Below the pieces are notes generated by a model. It saw only the letters and a program-made list of their open reading frames with translations, was not told where the DNA came from and searched no databases. DNA of 64,000 bases from JAIQFL01 sp035295745 (GTDB taxonomy: Bacteria > Acidobacteriota > Terriglobia > Bryobacterales > Bryobacteraceae), in NCBI GenBank assembly GCA_035295745.1, contig DATGIL010000060.1:1-64000 (forward strand), written 5' to 3'. Below are positions 18,901 through 27,336 of the stretch, piece after piece. Made by a program: the position numbers and the translations under genes. Each line of letters begins with the position of its first letter. Positions within the stretch are counted from its first letter, which is position 1.

Positions 18901-21900
18901 CGGCGTGCCGGCCAACGTGAGCGGCAAGGTGACCGCACACATAGAGGCCGAGGCTTCCAAACCAGAGTTGGGCGCGGTGAAAGCGACGCTGACCTTCCCG
19001 GAACTGCAGGCGGCGTTTGACACGTACGCAGTCACGCAAAAGGGCTCCTCGCAGATTGCACTCGAGAACGGCACACTGCGGATCGGGCAGTTCCAGTTGA
19101 TTGGACCGGCTACCGAACTCACGCTTTCCGGAACGGCGGAGATTGCCGGACAGCAGGCGCTCGATCTGCACCTGGACGGCAAGCTGGATGCGTCGCTGGC
19201 TGCGGCATTCACGAAGGGACTGCGCGCAGGCGGTGCCACGGAGATTCACGCGTCCGTATCGGGATCCGCGAACCAGCCGCAGGCGAAAGGGTACGTGCAG
19301 CTTTCGGATGCGCAGATCGCGCTCGACGATCCGCGCGTCGGCATCGAGGGACTGAATCTGCGGATCGACCTCGACGAAACGCGAGCGACTCTGTCGAAAC
19401 TGGAGGGGCAAATCAACGGCGGGACGCTCGCTGGAAAGGGAGCGGTGGGGTTCGCCGGCGGCAAGCTCCAGGACACGGACCTTTCCGTCGAGACGAGCGA
19501 GATGTACCTGGATTTTCCGGCGGGATTGAAGACGGTCTCCGACGTGAAGCTGCAGTTGAAGAGCGTCGAAGATCACTTGGCGCTGGGTGGGTCGGTGCTG
19601 ATCAAAGAGGGCGGACTCACTGAGAATCTGTATTTCGACAAGGGGATCCTGGCTGCCGTAACGGCGCCCCGGAGTCTGGATCTGACCGCGCAACGCAATC
19701 CGATGCTCGAATCGCTCAGCCTGAACGTCGCGGTGGCCACGCAGGATCCCATCGCGATCCAAAACAACCTGGCGAAGGCCGAACTCAGCATGCAACTGAG
19801 GGTGCTGGGCAATCCTTACGACATGGGGCTCACCGGCCGCCTGACCATCGAAGAGGGCAGCCAGATCACGCTTCAGGAGCGGCAGTATTCGGTGAATCGC
19901 GGTGTGATCACCTTCACCGGCGAGCGCAGTATCGAACCGAGCCTGGATATCGAGGCCACCACGACGGTCTCCAGTTACGACATCACGCTCGACATCACGG
20001 GGCCTCCGAACGATACCAAGACGCAACTCACCTCCGATCCGGCGGGTCTCTCGGAGCCCGACATCATGGCGCTGCTGGTGACGGGGCGGACCCTGGACGA
20101 GATTCGCGGACAGGAGATGCAGGTGGCGCAGGCGCAGATGCTCTCGTATCTGACCGGGAGGCTGGGCGGGTCCTTGGGACATCAACTGGAGAAGGCTACC
20201 GGCCTGAGCCAGGTCCGCGTGGAGCCGAATTTGATTGCGGATGAGGCTGCGAGCCCGGGCGTGCGGCTGACGGTGGGCCAGAACATCACGCGGCAGCTCA
20301 ACCTGGTGTATTCGATGGACCTGGTGAACAGCTCGGACCAGATTTACGTGGCCGAATACGATTTGACGAAGCGCTTCGTAACCCGCGGAGTGCGGCAGTC
20401 GGACGGCAGCTATCGCTTCGATTTTCGCCACGATCTGCGCTTCGGCGGCATGGCGCAGCCGAAGAAGACCCGGCGCGAGGTCCGGCGGGTAGGCGAAGTC
20501 CAGATCGCGGGCGCGAAGTACTTCACCGATCAACAGGTGGAGAGCAAGTTGAAGATCAAGCCGGGATCGCGATACGACTTCTTCAAGGTGCGGCGCGGGA
20601 TGGATAGGGTGGTGAGCATGTACACCAAAGCCAACCTGCTGGAGGCATCCGTCCGATTGAGGCGAGAACAGAAGGACAACCTCGTCAACCTGAATTTGAA
20701 GATTGACCCGGGAGTGAAGGTGGACTTCGCGTTCGAAGGCGTGTCGGTGCCGGGACATGTTGAGAAGGAACTGCGCAGGGTATGGGACAGCGGGGTCTTC
20801 GATACGCAGCGCGTGGAAGACGCGACTGCGGCATTGCGGAGTTGGCTGGTCAGCGAGAAGCACCTGGCGGCGCAGATCAGGCCGCAGCTTTCGACACCGG
20901 AGCCGGAGCGCAAGCATGTGCTGTTCGACATCCAGCCCGGTCCGAAATTCGAGAAGGTGGAGTGGGTGTTTGCCGGGGCGAACGGTCTGGGCCAGAAGGA
21001 ATTGCGCGACGTGGTGGAGAGTCAGAAGCTGGCGACCGAGGTTTACACCAAACCCTCACAAGTTACCGACTTACTCACCAGGTTCTATTACGAGATGGGT
21101 TACCTGGATGCGACGGTGGGCGCTCCGGCTTACTCATTGGTGACCGACACGGCGACGGGCACGGTGACTTTTCCCGTGAAAGAGGGTCCACATTACCTGG
21201 TGGGCGAGGCACACTTCTCGGGGAATACGGCGTTGACCGCGGCGGAATTGGCCGCGGCGGCGCCGCTACCGAAGGGTGAGGGATACCGGCCATCATTGCG
21301 CGAGAACTCGCTGCAGCGGCTGCGGACAGCCTACTGGGCGAAGGGCTACAACGACGTGGAGTTGGACACCACTATCGAGCGAATTCCCGAGCGCGGCGTG
21401 GTCAATCTGAGCTTCCATGTAACTCAGAACATCCAGGGCGTGGTGAAGGACATCGTGGTGGAGGGCAATCGCGACACAAGCGAGAAGATGATTCTCTCGC
21501 AACTGGACCTGAAGCCCGGAGACCCGGTGAACCTCACGAAGATCGGACAGACCCGCAAGAAGCTGTACAACACAGGCGCGTATGCGATTGTGGATATCTC
21601 GCGGGAGGATGTGGCTGCGGAGGCGGGCGCCACTCTCCCGGCAAATACCAAACTGGTGCGCCTGCGAGTCCACGTGCAGGAAGTGCAGCCGTTCGACCTG
21701 CGGTACGGCGGGTATTACGACACCGAACGCGGGCCCGGGGGGATCGTGGATTTTTCGGTGCGCAACCTGCTGGGCAGCGCGCGCCTGCTGGAGTTCATCG
21801 GGCGCTACGATTCGGAACTGCACGACGCGCGCGTGTCTTTCAGCCAGCCGCTGTTCGGCAGACTGCCGGTGAAGCTGATCGCGACGCCCTACATCCGGCG

Positions 21901-22705
21901 CGAGATCAACCCCGAAACGAGCCTGACTTCGGCCTTCAATGTCGATCGGCTGGGCTTCACGCTGCAGCAGGAACTCACCCTGGCGCACAAGATCGTCTTG
22001 GATTACGGCTACAAGATCGAACGGAGCCACACGTATGACACGGGTCCGGATCCGATCCTCGACGTGCGGCTGCGGGTGGCATCGCTGACCTCATCGTTCA
22101 CACGAGATACGCGCGACGACATTCTGGATGCTACGAAGGGCAGCTTCCAGTCGCATGCGTTTGAGTTTTCGCCGGAGTGGCTGGGGACGCAGGTGAGCTT
22201 CGTGAAGTATCTCGCACAATATTTTCGCTATATTCCGCTGCAGAAGCCACGGGTGCAGTTATTTACGAACAAGGTCATCCGGCCGAGGCTGGTCTACGCG
22301 ACGGCGGTGCGGGTGGGACTGGCAGGAGGATTAGGCGGGCAGGAGGTTCCGTTGAGCGAGCGATTCTTCGCGGGAGGCTCGACGACGCTTCGGGGATTCG
22401 CGCAGGACTCGGTGGGGCCGATCGTGGCCGGAACGGCGCTGGGCGGTTCGGGGATGCTGATTCTGAATAACGAGATTCGTTTCCCGCTGGTGAGCGTGCT
22501 GGATGGCGTGGGGTTTGTGGACGTGGGGAATGTATATGCTCGTCTGTCCAATTTCGATCCGACGGATCTGAGAAAGGCGGCGGGCCTGGGGTTGCGGGTG
22601 CGGACTCCGTGGGTACTGCTGCGGCTGGATTGGGGATTCAATTTGGATCGCAGGATGGGGGAGCCGGGCTCCCGATTGTTCTTTAGTATCGGGCAAGCCT
22701 TTTAG
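15923..22705 (+). CDS. TamB-like protein fused to five POTRA domains and a BamA/TamA barrel
   Basis: One uninterrupted 2260-residue frame. Residues about 8-28 are a membrane anchor (ITGWFAAAMVVLLGGLLVGL). Residues 30-1140 are long AsmA/TamB-type beta-repeat sequence. The TamB_C (DUF490) domain follows at about 1150-1510, with SEPDIMALLVTGRTLDEIRG and YVAEYDLTKRF. About 1519-1920 hold five POTRA-like repeats (first EVQIAGAKYFTDQQV, last KDIVVEGNRDTSEKMIL). About 1922-2260 form an Omp85 barrel with the RGF lid motif in GGSTTLRGFAQDS and a terminal Phe. In Proteobacteria TamB (inner membrane) and TamA (outer membrane) are separate proteins that aid outer-membrane protein insertion and lipid transport. 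Five POTRAs is the BamA number; TamA has three. Start is TTG at 15923; the first ATG (15971) would cut the anchor. Confidence 0.93.
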   Translation: MLRSRILRITGWFAAAMVVLLGGLLVGLHTSPARRMVLRQVAQILADQGIGFQASQLDYNLFGIRLELRDVRVASRQTPDLPPIFTADRVWAKIDLARLIRGVYDVDDGGIDNPAVRVVVDRDGRDNIPRPPAKTPPSPSSAALDYLIRHFRIAGGSAQMEERRQQIAVSLPLDNVTVAGDAATRNHEIRLQTRPGGEVKLAARTLPIGSLSGDLVLEKDALAIRQFGVALGDSQLGLSGRVNSLSSPSLDLRSEATLGLESLVRFAGQTEVVRGNVHVALTAAGPLAALRATVRVRGENLVADRFDHVNMEATAAYDSASARARLDKLDVTVPWGRIHAQGAVALSNPPGESTAKMTVEGCDLNRLSTILKLPVRLASTANAGVDARWKGLDAESADVDATVRLSRSQAGAGQNVLPVAAAIRTTVRGNRIVASIDSAEALGVAASGEVLLLDRKSLKGNLSVGAARLSSTIAAAEVFLGKAAGSLVGTPTEGTLASTVKLTGTVTEPGAAVSMQIPDLSAGDLQDIAVNAGVRYAPELMSIDTASVAWQNQTLTASGTVGLGAKQALNLNARADGLSIGAILQGLKHADVPLAGDFSLVANVTGTVDNPQADVSLNGNSLAAYGENFEALVAKAQLRGPQATVSELELDKLRASGTYNTATKQYSFQAHAQDWVLSHLKLPGDTEVRGTVNLDASGSGVSDNPAADLKLAVDGIQVGEQQYGHVELAAKAANQKVDMQAAAPKFGVTATGNVGIPAPNAAWFDVRLTQTDLSQLPVKLDPPVEGTISAVIHAAGDLQNFEKGTAKAEVSQLDVKYNGEAIRTEGPLVASFANGTAMIERATILAADSRVDVSGSLPLEASSSDGAVQLKVGLNLAGVERLLAADQKLGLRGTVTAEGTIRGNLKRIDPQMTVQADACSEKAKACATAHAQIRNGAVEIQSLTAKMGDASLNASGNVPFALLPPDLPVELPRMQGPARLTADLQVPTLSTINGVPANVSGKVTAHIEAEASKPELGAVKATLTFPELQAAFDTYAVTQKGSSQIALENGTLRIGQFQLIGPATELTLSGTAEIAGQQALDLHLDGKLDASLAAAFTKGLRAGGATEIHASVSGSANQPQAKGYVQLSDAQIALDDPRVGIEGLNLRIDLDETRATLSKLEGQINGGTLAGKGAVGFAGGKLQDTDLSVETSEMYLDFPAGLKTVSDVKLQLKSVEDHLALGGSVLIKEGGLTENLYFDKGILAAVTAPRSLDLTAQRNPMLESLSLNVAVATQDPIAIQNNLAKAELSMQLRVLGNPYDMGLTGRLTIEEGSQITLQERQYSVNRGVITFTGERSIEPSLDIEATTTVSSYDITLDITGPPNDTKTQLTSDPAGLSEPDIMALLVTGRTLDEIRGQEMQVAQAQMLSYLTGRLGGSLGHQLEKATGLSQVRVEPNLIADEAASPGVRLTVGQNITRQLNLVYSMDLVNSSDQIYVAEYDLTKRFVTRGVRQSDGSYRFDFRHDLRFGGMAQPKKTRREVRRVGEVQIAGAKYFTDQQVESKLKIKPGSRYDFFKVRRGMDRVVSMYTKANLLEASVRLRREQKDNLVNLNLKIDPGVKVDFAFEGVSVPGHVEKELRRVWDSGVFDTQRVEDATAALRSWLVSEKHLAAQIRPQLSTPEPERKHVLFDIQPGPKFEKVEWVFAGANGLGQKELRDVVESQKLATEVYTKPSQVTDLLTRFYYEMGYLDATVGAPAYSLVTDTATGTVTFPVKEGPHYLVGEAHFSGNTALTAAELAAAAPLPKGEGYRPSLRENSLQRLRTAYWAKGYNDVELDTTIERIPERGVVNLSFHVTQNIQGVVKDIVVEGNRDTSEKMILSQLDLKPGDPVNLTKIGQTRKKLYNTGAYAIVDISREDVAAEAGATLPANTKLVRLRVHVQEVQPFDLRYGGYYDTERGPGGIVDFSVRNLLGSARLLEFIGRYDSELHDARVSFSQPLFGRLPVKLIATPYIRREINPETSLTSAFNVDRLGFTLQQELTLAHKIVLDYGYKIERSHTYDTGPDPILDVRLRVASLTSSFTRDTRDDILDATKGSFQSHAFEFSPEWLGTQVSFVKYLAQYFRYIPLQKPRVQLFTNKVIRPRLVYATAVRVGLAGGLGGQEVPLSERFFAGGSTTLRGFAQDSVGPIVAGTALGGSGMLILNNEIRFPLVSVLDGVGFVDVGNVYARLSNFDPTDLRKAAGLGLRVRTPWVLLRLDWGFNLDRRMGEPGSRLFFSIGQAF

Positions 22706-22719
22706 GGGCAGCCCGCAGT

Positions 22720-22737
22720 CAAGCGCCCGGGCGCTTG
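22720..22737. terminator. Palindrome after the TamB-BamA gene
   Basis: Perfect 18-bp palindrome CAAGCGCCCGGGCGCTTG in the 47-bp gap between the convergent TamB-BamA and histidine-kinase genes. As RNA it can form a six-pair hairpin from either strand. No T-run follows, so this is a weak terminator candidate. Confidence 0.45.
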
Positions 22738-22752
22738 TCACCGGTCGACTTC

Positions 22753-24663
22753 TTACGACGTCGACTTACGCGGTACCCGGGACCGGGCACTCAGAACCTC
22801 GTGCACCTTGTCGAGGAGCGCATTCGGAGTAAACGGTTTCGGAAGAAAATTGATGTGCGCAGCGTTTTTGCCGATCAGGTCCCGGGCATACCCCGACATA
22901 AAAAGCACCGTCGCGATTCTCCCCTCTGGCTGAAGGCTCTCCACTAACTGGGGTCCGGTCATTCCCTGCATGACGACATCCGTCAACAACAGGTCGATCC
23001 CCTGTGCTCCCTTTGCGATTTCCAGTGCGTCTTTGCCGCTGGCAGCTTCGAGTACGCGGTAACCAGCGCGCTTCAACGTCCCGCTGATCAGTTTCAGGAG
23101 TGACGCATCGTCCTCGACAAGGAGAATGATTCCGCCTCCTTTGAGCGATCGAACAGCGCTCTCCAAGGGCGCTGCACTATCCGAGGATTCGTGCGTCACC
23201 GGCAGCAGAACAGTGAAGGTTGTTCCCGTTCCCACCAGGCTACTCACCGAGATCATGCCGCCGCTTTGCTTTACGATCCCGTACACGGTTGCCAGGCCGA
23301 GTCCCGTTCCTTTGCCTTCCTCCTTCGTGGTAAAAAACGGTTCGAAGATCCGCGCCTGAGTCTCATCATCCATGCCGATCCCGGTGTCGGTCACACTGAT
23401 TTGGACGTAGGGTCCGGGACGCAGCGATCCAAGCTGGGTATCGTCCGGTTCTAGGACGACGCTGCTGGTGGTGATCCGAAGAGTGCCACCGTACTCCATG
23501 GCATCGCGGGCGTTTACAGCGAGATTCAAGAAGACCTGCTCCAGTTGGCCTTGATCCACCCGGATCCTCCCGAGTTCTGGATCCAGGTCGACTTCCAGCA
23601 CGATGTCTTCGCCGATCAGCCGCTTCAGCATCTCCTCCATTCCGGCCACGATGGTGTTCGGACTGAGCACGCGCTGCTGGAGGACCTGCTTTCGGCTAAA
23701 GGCGAGAAGCTGCCTGGTGAGTGCCGCAGCGCGGGACGCCGCGTTCTCAATCTCGCCGACACAATCCGCGCCGTCAGGGCTGGCCATCTCCGACCGCAGA
23801 AGGCTGCAATAACCGAGAATCACGGTGAGCAGGTTGTTGAAGTCATGGGCGACTCCTCCGGCCAGTCTGCCCACGGCTTCCATCTTCTGCGCCTGACGCA
23901 ACTGATCCTCTAACTCGTTGCGGTTGGCCACCAATTTTTGGACTCGCGCCACCATCTCCTCGGGAGCAACCGATTCCGCTTCGGATTCCCCCATGGCCGT
24001 GTGAAAACCGGGGGCCGGGGAGTCAGCGTTCGGAGGGGTCAGCAACTCCTCGATCTGCCGGTAGAGGTGGTTCAACAACCCGTTGGTTGTTCGCAGCTTC
24101 AGATTCGCAGCCAGCAGTTCCTGGCCTCGAATATAGATCTCCGCTTCAATCTGCTGCGCACGCCGCCGCAGCTCATCGGTCGTCACATCCTGCTGGTGCC
24201 CCTCTTTCTTCAGACGGACGAACTCGGTCACATCCTCAACGCGGTGGATGATGTACAGGATTTCAGCCCCGGGACCGAGAACGGGCGAGTTGATCGGGCT
24301 CCAGTACCGTTCCTCGAACCCGCTGCCGTCGGACGCGGGCCGGCGAATGTCATACTTTTGGATCGCCATGACATCGGCGCGGCGTGTCGCCAGGACTCTT
24401 TCCAACGAGGAGCCGAGATTCCCGGTGCCGGTGGCCGAGGAATCCTCTGGATTGTCCGGAAAGACGTCGAAAAGCTGGCGGCCGAGGATTGCGTCGCGTG
24501 TGGTCATCGTCGCCTGAAGATATGCGTCGGTAACGGCGACGATGTGCAGATCGGGCGTCAAGACCAGGTAGAGTCCGGGAGCCGACTCAAATAAAGTGCG
24601 GAAATCAGGCTGGGACGGCAAGCCTTCTGTCCGGTCGCGGTCAGACTTCGATTCCCTGTTCAC
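22753..24663 (-). CDS. Hybrid sensor histidine kinase (PAS-HisKA-HATPase-REC)
   Basis: 636 aa, no membrane segments, so probably cytoplasmic. A PAS domain occupies about 18-150 (FRTLFESAPGLYLVLTPDLHIVAVTDAYL). A coiled-coil region follows at about 155-270. The HisKA/HATPase core has the phospho-His in GGVAHDFNNLLTVILGY (near 272), the N-box LNLAVNARDAM, and the G-boxes DTGIGMDD and GKGTGLGLATVYGIV. A C-terminal receiver domain (about 511-630) starts ILLVEDDASLL and has its phospho-Asp in LLLTDVVMQGM. A GTG start at 24663 follows a GGAGGAG. No response regulator is adjacent; the attached receiver suggests a phosphorelay or self-contained feedback. Confidence 0.93.
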   Translation of the reverse strand: MNRESKSDRDRTEGLPSQPDFRTLFESAPGLYLVLTPDLHIVAVTDAYLQATMTTRDAILGRQLFDVFPDNPEDSSATGTGNLGSSLERVLATRRADVMAIQKYDIRRPASDGSGFEERYWSPINSPVLGPGAEILYIIHRVEDVTEFVRLKKEGHQQDVTTDELRRRAQQIEAEIYIRGQELLAANLKLRTTNGLLNHLYRQIEELLTPPNADSPAPGFHTAMGESEAESVAPEEMVARVQKLVANRNELEDQLRQAQKMEAVGRLAGGVAHDFNNLLTVILGYCSLLRSEMASPDGADCVGEIENAASRAAALTRQLLAFSRKQVLQQRVLSPNTIVAGMEEMLKRLIGEDIVLEVDLDPELGRIRVDQGQLEQVFLNLAVNARDAMEYGGTLRITTSSVVLEPDDTQLGSLRPGPYVQISVTDTGIGMDDETQARIFEPFFTTKEEGKGTGLGLATVYGIVKQSGGMISVSSLVGTGTTFTVLLPVTHESSDSAAPLESAVRSLKGGGIILLVEDDASLLKLISGTLKRAGYRVLEAASGKDALEIAKGAQGIDLLLTDVVMQGMTGPQLVESLQPEGRIATVLFMSGYARDLIGKNAAHINFLPKPFTPNALLDKVHEVLSARSRVPRKSTS

Positions 24664-25004
24664 TTACTCCTCCCTGCACCCGACGAAAACTGGACCACCA
24701 CCGCGGGGGCTTGGGATATACCGTAACGGAGGTTGAACGATATGTTCTGACGCTGTCGGTGTTTTGGACTTACCAGGAATTATATCGAACTGCACCTGTT
24801 GGTTGCTCCGCCAAGCGAAACCAAGTGCAGGTCATTTTTGCAGGGTCTCTTCCGATTTTTCGCCGGAGACGAGATTAGGGGAACTCGGATGGGATGGACA
24901 GGCGACCTTCGTCGGTCCGCCTCTCAATGTAACAGGCTACCAAAACACAAACGGCGCCCGACTTGCGTCTGGGCGCCGTTGGTGAATTCGAAGAAGCTTT
25001 CGGA
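24664..25004. other. Intergenic region upstream of the hybrid kinase
   Basis: 341 bp between two minus-strand genes. It holds the M48 gene terminator at 24938-24979 (separate entry) and should hold the kinase promoter, which I cannot place. I see nothing else. Confidence 0.5.
24938..24979 (-). terminator. Rho-independent terminator of the M48 protease gene
   Basis: On the minus strand a 10-bp perfect stem AACGGCGCCC / GGGCGCCGTT with an 11-nt loop is followed by TTGTGTTTT. It starts 25 nt after the protease stop codon. Confidence 0.85.
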
Positions 25005-26021
25005 CTAGGAGCCGCCGTCGCGACGTTTCAGCGTTGGACGATCGTCTTGGTCCGTCTTCGGCTTCGTGCCGTCTTCGTTCTCGTCGACAGGACCGTTGCC
25101 GGTGCCGGGAGCGCGACGCAGGGTCGGGCGGCTGGGATCCATGTTGTCAACCTTGCGCTTGCCGTGCAGCATCGCGAGGCGGGCGCGCACGTCGTTAAAT
25201 TCCGAAGTGTTCACGACGTACTCGGGCTTGGGGGCCAAGTCCTTCTGCATTTCGTTCTGGGCGGCCTTGATTCGGTCGTCGGTCATCGGGTGGGTGGAGA
25301 ATACCTTGGCCACGGCACCCGGCTTGCGCTTTTCCAGACTCTCGATCTTTTCGAAGAAGTCGACGAAAGCCGTCGGATCGTAGCCGGCCTTGTACATGTA
25401 CTGCATGCCGAGATGATCAGCCTCACGCTCGTTTGACCGCGAGAAGGTCAGAAACCCCAAAGGGATGGCCAATCCGGCGCCTTGCTGGATGGCGTAACCG
25501 GTCCAGCCATAAGGCATCGCGATCGACATGGCGATCATGCCGATCTGCGCGATCTGGCCCTTGGTGGCGTTGCGCGTGCCGTGACGGGCTGCCACGTGCG
25601 CGATCTCATGAGCCATAACACCCGCCAGTTCCGCTTCGCTTTCGGCCTTCAGAATCAGGCCGGAATTGACGAAGAAGAATCCGCCAGGGAGGGCAAAGGC
25701 ATTGACTTCCTCAGTGTCGAGCACCTTGATTGTGAACGGTACCTTGGCATCGGAGTTGCGCACCAGGTTCTGGCCGACGCGATTGACATACTCCGCAATA
25801 ACGGGGTCGTCGATCACTTTGGCCTGACGCTCCACCTCCTGGGCCAGTTGCTTGCCCAAGGCGATTTCCTTTTCCAGGGAGTAGAAGTTCACTCCTTGGC
25901 CGACTTTGCGATCACCGATCGCATCCGGATCGTCCTTCGGATCCTTCTTCTTGTCGCCTGCGAAAGCGCTCAGGGACAGGGTAGCTACCAGCGCCAGGGA
26001 AATTGCAAATCTGCGGAACAT
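25005..26021 (-). CDS. Exported M48-family metalloprotease
   Basis: 338 aa. Signal peptide MFRRFAISLALVATLSLSAFAG. The M48 zinc motif AGVMAHEIAHVAARHG (HExxH near residue 138) is followed by the third ligand in SRSNEREADHLGMQYM (ExxxD). The late STHPMTDDRIKAA segment is typical of the Oma1/BepA/YfgC branch. BepA-like proteases survey outer-membrane protein assembly in the periplasm. The N-terminal VNFYSLEKEIALGKQLAQEVERQ segment is also typical of the family. There is no C-terminal TPR domain as in BepA; a short polar tail (RPTLRRAPGTGNG) replaces it. A hairpin terminator follows at 24938-24979. Confidence 0.92.
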   Translation of the reverse strand: MFRRFAISLALVATLSLSAFAGDKKKDPKDDPDAIGDRKVGQGVNFYSLEKEIALGKQLAQEVERQAKVIDDPVIAEYVNRVGQNLVRNSDAKVPFTIKVLDTEEVNAFALPGGFFFVNSGLILKAESEAELAGVMAHEIAHVAARHGTRNATKGQIAQIGMIAMSIAMPYGWTGYAIQQGAGLAIPLGFLTFSRSNEREADHLGMQYMYKAGYDPTAFVDFFEKIESLEKRKPGAVAKVFSTHPMTDDRIKAAQNEMQKDLAPKPEYVVNTSEFNDVRARLAMLHGKRKVDNMDPSRPTLRRAPGTGNGPVDENEDGTKPKTDQDDRPTLKRRDGGS

Positions 26022-26410
26022 CCCGAAAACCTCCTACAACCCCTTCATTCCGTATGGTACGCCAAGTTCGACCTTAATGCAGCAACTTCTATTATAAGGT
26101 ACGCCACAAGCATAGCGGCCGGACCAGCGGTTGTCCTCGCCAAACAAGTCAGACGGACGGTGACGCTGTTCGGGTACACTCCTGTCGCGGTTTTTACACA
26201 GGGTTTGGTGGGGTTAGCGTGTGGAAATATGCAACAGCGAGGCGGGAGTTACGCCCGCAACACGACGGATCGACGGTGAATTCCCGATGCGGCGCGATCC
26301 GCACATTCCCAGAAGCAGTGCAACCCCGGCAATCCCCATGGCAAAGATGGATGCTGAATTCGGGAGGAGTTATGTGCCTGCTCCCCGATGTGTATGAGAA
26401 TGTTCGTCCG

Positions 26411-26437
26411 CAGACGTGGCGCAAACACTCGTGTTTT
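26411..26437 (+). repeat. Two-hairpin dispersed repeat, partial copy
   Basis: The segment matches the GTGGCGCAAACACT..TGTTT half of the element at 44928-44977, so only hairpin 2 is represented. The GCGTCGACA half is missing. The preceding CAGACGTGGCGCAAACA also resembles 58125-58140. Confidence 0.5.
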
Positions 26438-26762
26438 GGTGCGTGGAGACTCCTTTCAACGCTTTGCGGGCCGCTGCCGGTTCCGGAATGCGCCTCACCT
26501 CGATGGACGCATGAACCACGCGGAAAGTCTCGACCGGAGTTTTCGCCCCACAGCTACACACCAATGCTTTCAAACACTTGGGGAAGAGATCTGGATGAGG
26601 AGGGGATGGAGCGTAGCCACTCGGCCTGCCGACCCCCGTTATGACCCACGTTTGTAAACGAGGTGGGCGTCCTCCGAGCGCCTTTAGGCTTCTCCCTTGC
26701 GGGGCCCATGAGGCGCCCTGCCAGGAGCTTGCTCACCAGCGCGTTGTGATCGAGTCGGACTC

Positions 26763-26793
26763 CCTATTTTGATGGTGTTTGGATCAAAATAGG
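26763..26793. repeat. Perfect 11-bp inverted repeat
   Basis: CCTATTTTGAT (26763-26773), a 9-nt spacer, then ATCAAAATAGG (26783-26793). It is AT-rich in GC-rich surroundings and lies 46 bp beyond the stop of the minus-strand GtrA gene. It could be that gene's terminator without a long T-run, or a protein-binding operator. Confidence 0.55.
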
Positions 26794-26838
26794 TGGACCG
26801 GCACCCTCGCAGACACGCTCCTGAACGCTATTATTGCA

Positions 26839-27243
26839 TTATTTCCGGAAAACGAACCACTCGCTTGCTGCAAAATTCAACAGCGAACAGATGGCTATGG
26901 AGAGCCCCGTACCGATGTAGGCGTTCCAGTGAAGCGTCCCCACGAATACGCGCATCAGGCCTAGATTGCCGAGGATCGAAACCAGTCCGTTGCCCGCGTG
27001 GAAGCGAAGCAGACGCAGGGCGACGTCGCGCGGCCGGGACGCATCCTGGGTTCGCTCTTTCCACGTGTAGCGCTCATGCCAGATGAAGTTGTGGAGCAAG
27101 GCGGCCTCCACCGCGAGTGGCGTGGCCGTGAGGTAGTTCACCCTGAGGCCGCTCGCGAGCAGGGCGAAGCATCCGAACTGGACGCCGATTCCCAGGCCGC
27201 CCACGAAATTGAATTTTAACCAGCGGAGGGCGAGCCGGTTCAC
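26839..27243 (-). CDS. GtrA-family membrane protein
   Basis: 134 aa with four hydrophobic helices: FNFVGGLGIGVQFGCFALLA, YLTATPLAVEAALLHNFIWHERYTW, LLRFHAGNGLVSILGNLGLM and AYIGTGLSIAICSLLNFAASEWFVF. The HNFIWHERYTW and FAASEWFVFRK segments are typical of GtrA/DPMS3-like proteins, which are thought to help move polyprenyl-linked sugars across the inner membrane. No glycosyltransferase gene is adjacent. Length is normal for the family. The ATG start at 27243 places the first helix close to the N-terminus. Confidence 0.88.
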   Translation of the reverse strand: MNRLALRWLKFNFVGGLGIGVQFGCFALLASGLRVNYLTATPLAVEAALLHNFIWHERYTWKERTQDASRPRDVALRLLRFHAGNGLVSILGNLGLMRVFVGTLHWNAYIGTGLSIAICSLLNFAASEWFVFRK

Positions 27244-27336
27244 GGCAGAGGCCCGGCATCACGGATCCAAAAATACTGGCGTCCCGGCACATCCATCCTT
27301 TCGCCTGAGATCGTATTCCGAAACAAGGAGTGGTGG

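Larger units (their letters stand above)
26022..26838. other. Long intergenic region, 817 bp
   Basis: No convincing gene. It contains a partial copy of the two-hairpin repeat (26411-26437), an imperfect stem at 26645-26667, and a perfect 11-bp inverted repeat at 26763-26793. On the minus strand near 26280-26360 a short frame reads SIFAMGIAGVALLLGMCGSRR, reminiscent of the C-terminal hydrophobic anchor of PEP-CTERM proteins. It is probably a decayed gene end, but this is weak. The M48 promoter should lie near 26030-26100, where the sequence is AT-rich. Confidence 0.5.

Noticed and set aside
18785..20917. 710-codon open frame on the minus strand
   Set aside because: It is antisense to the TamB-BamA gene, has no recognisable domain, and is His- and Arg-rich as expected for a shadow frame of GC-rich coding DNA.
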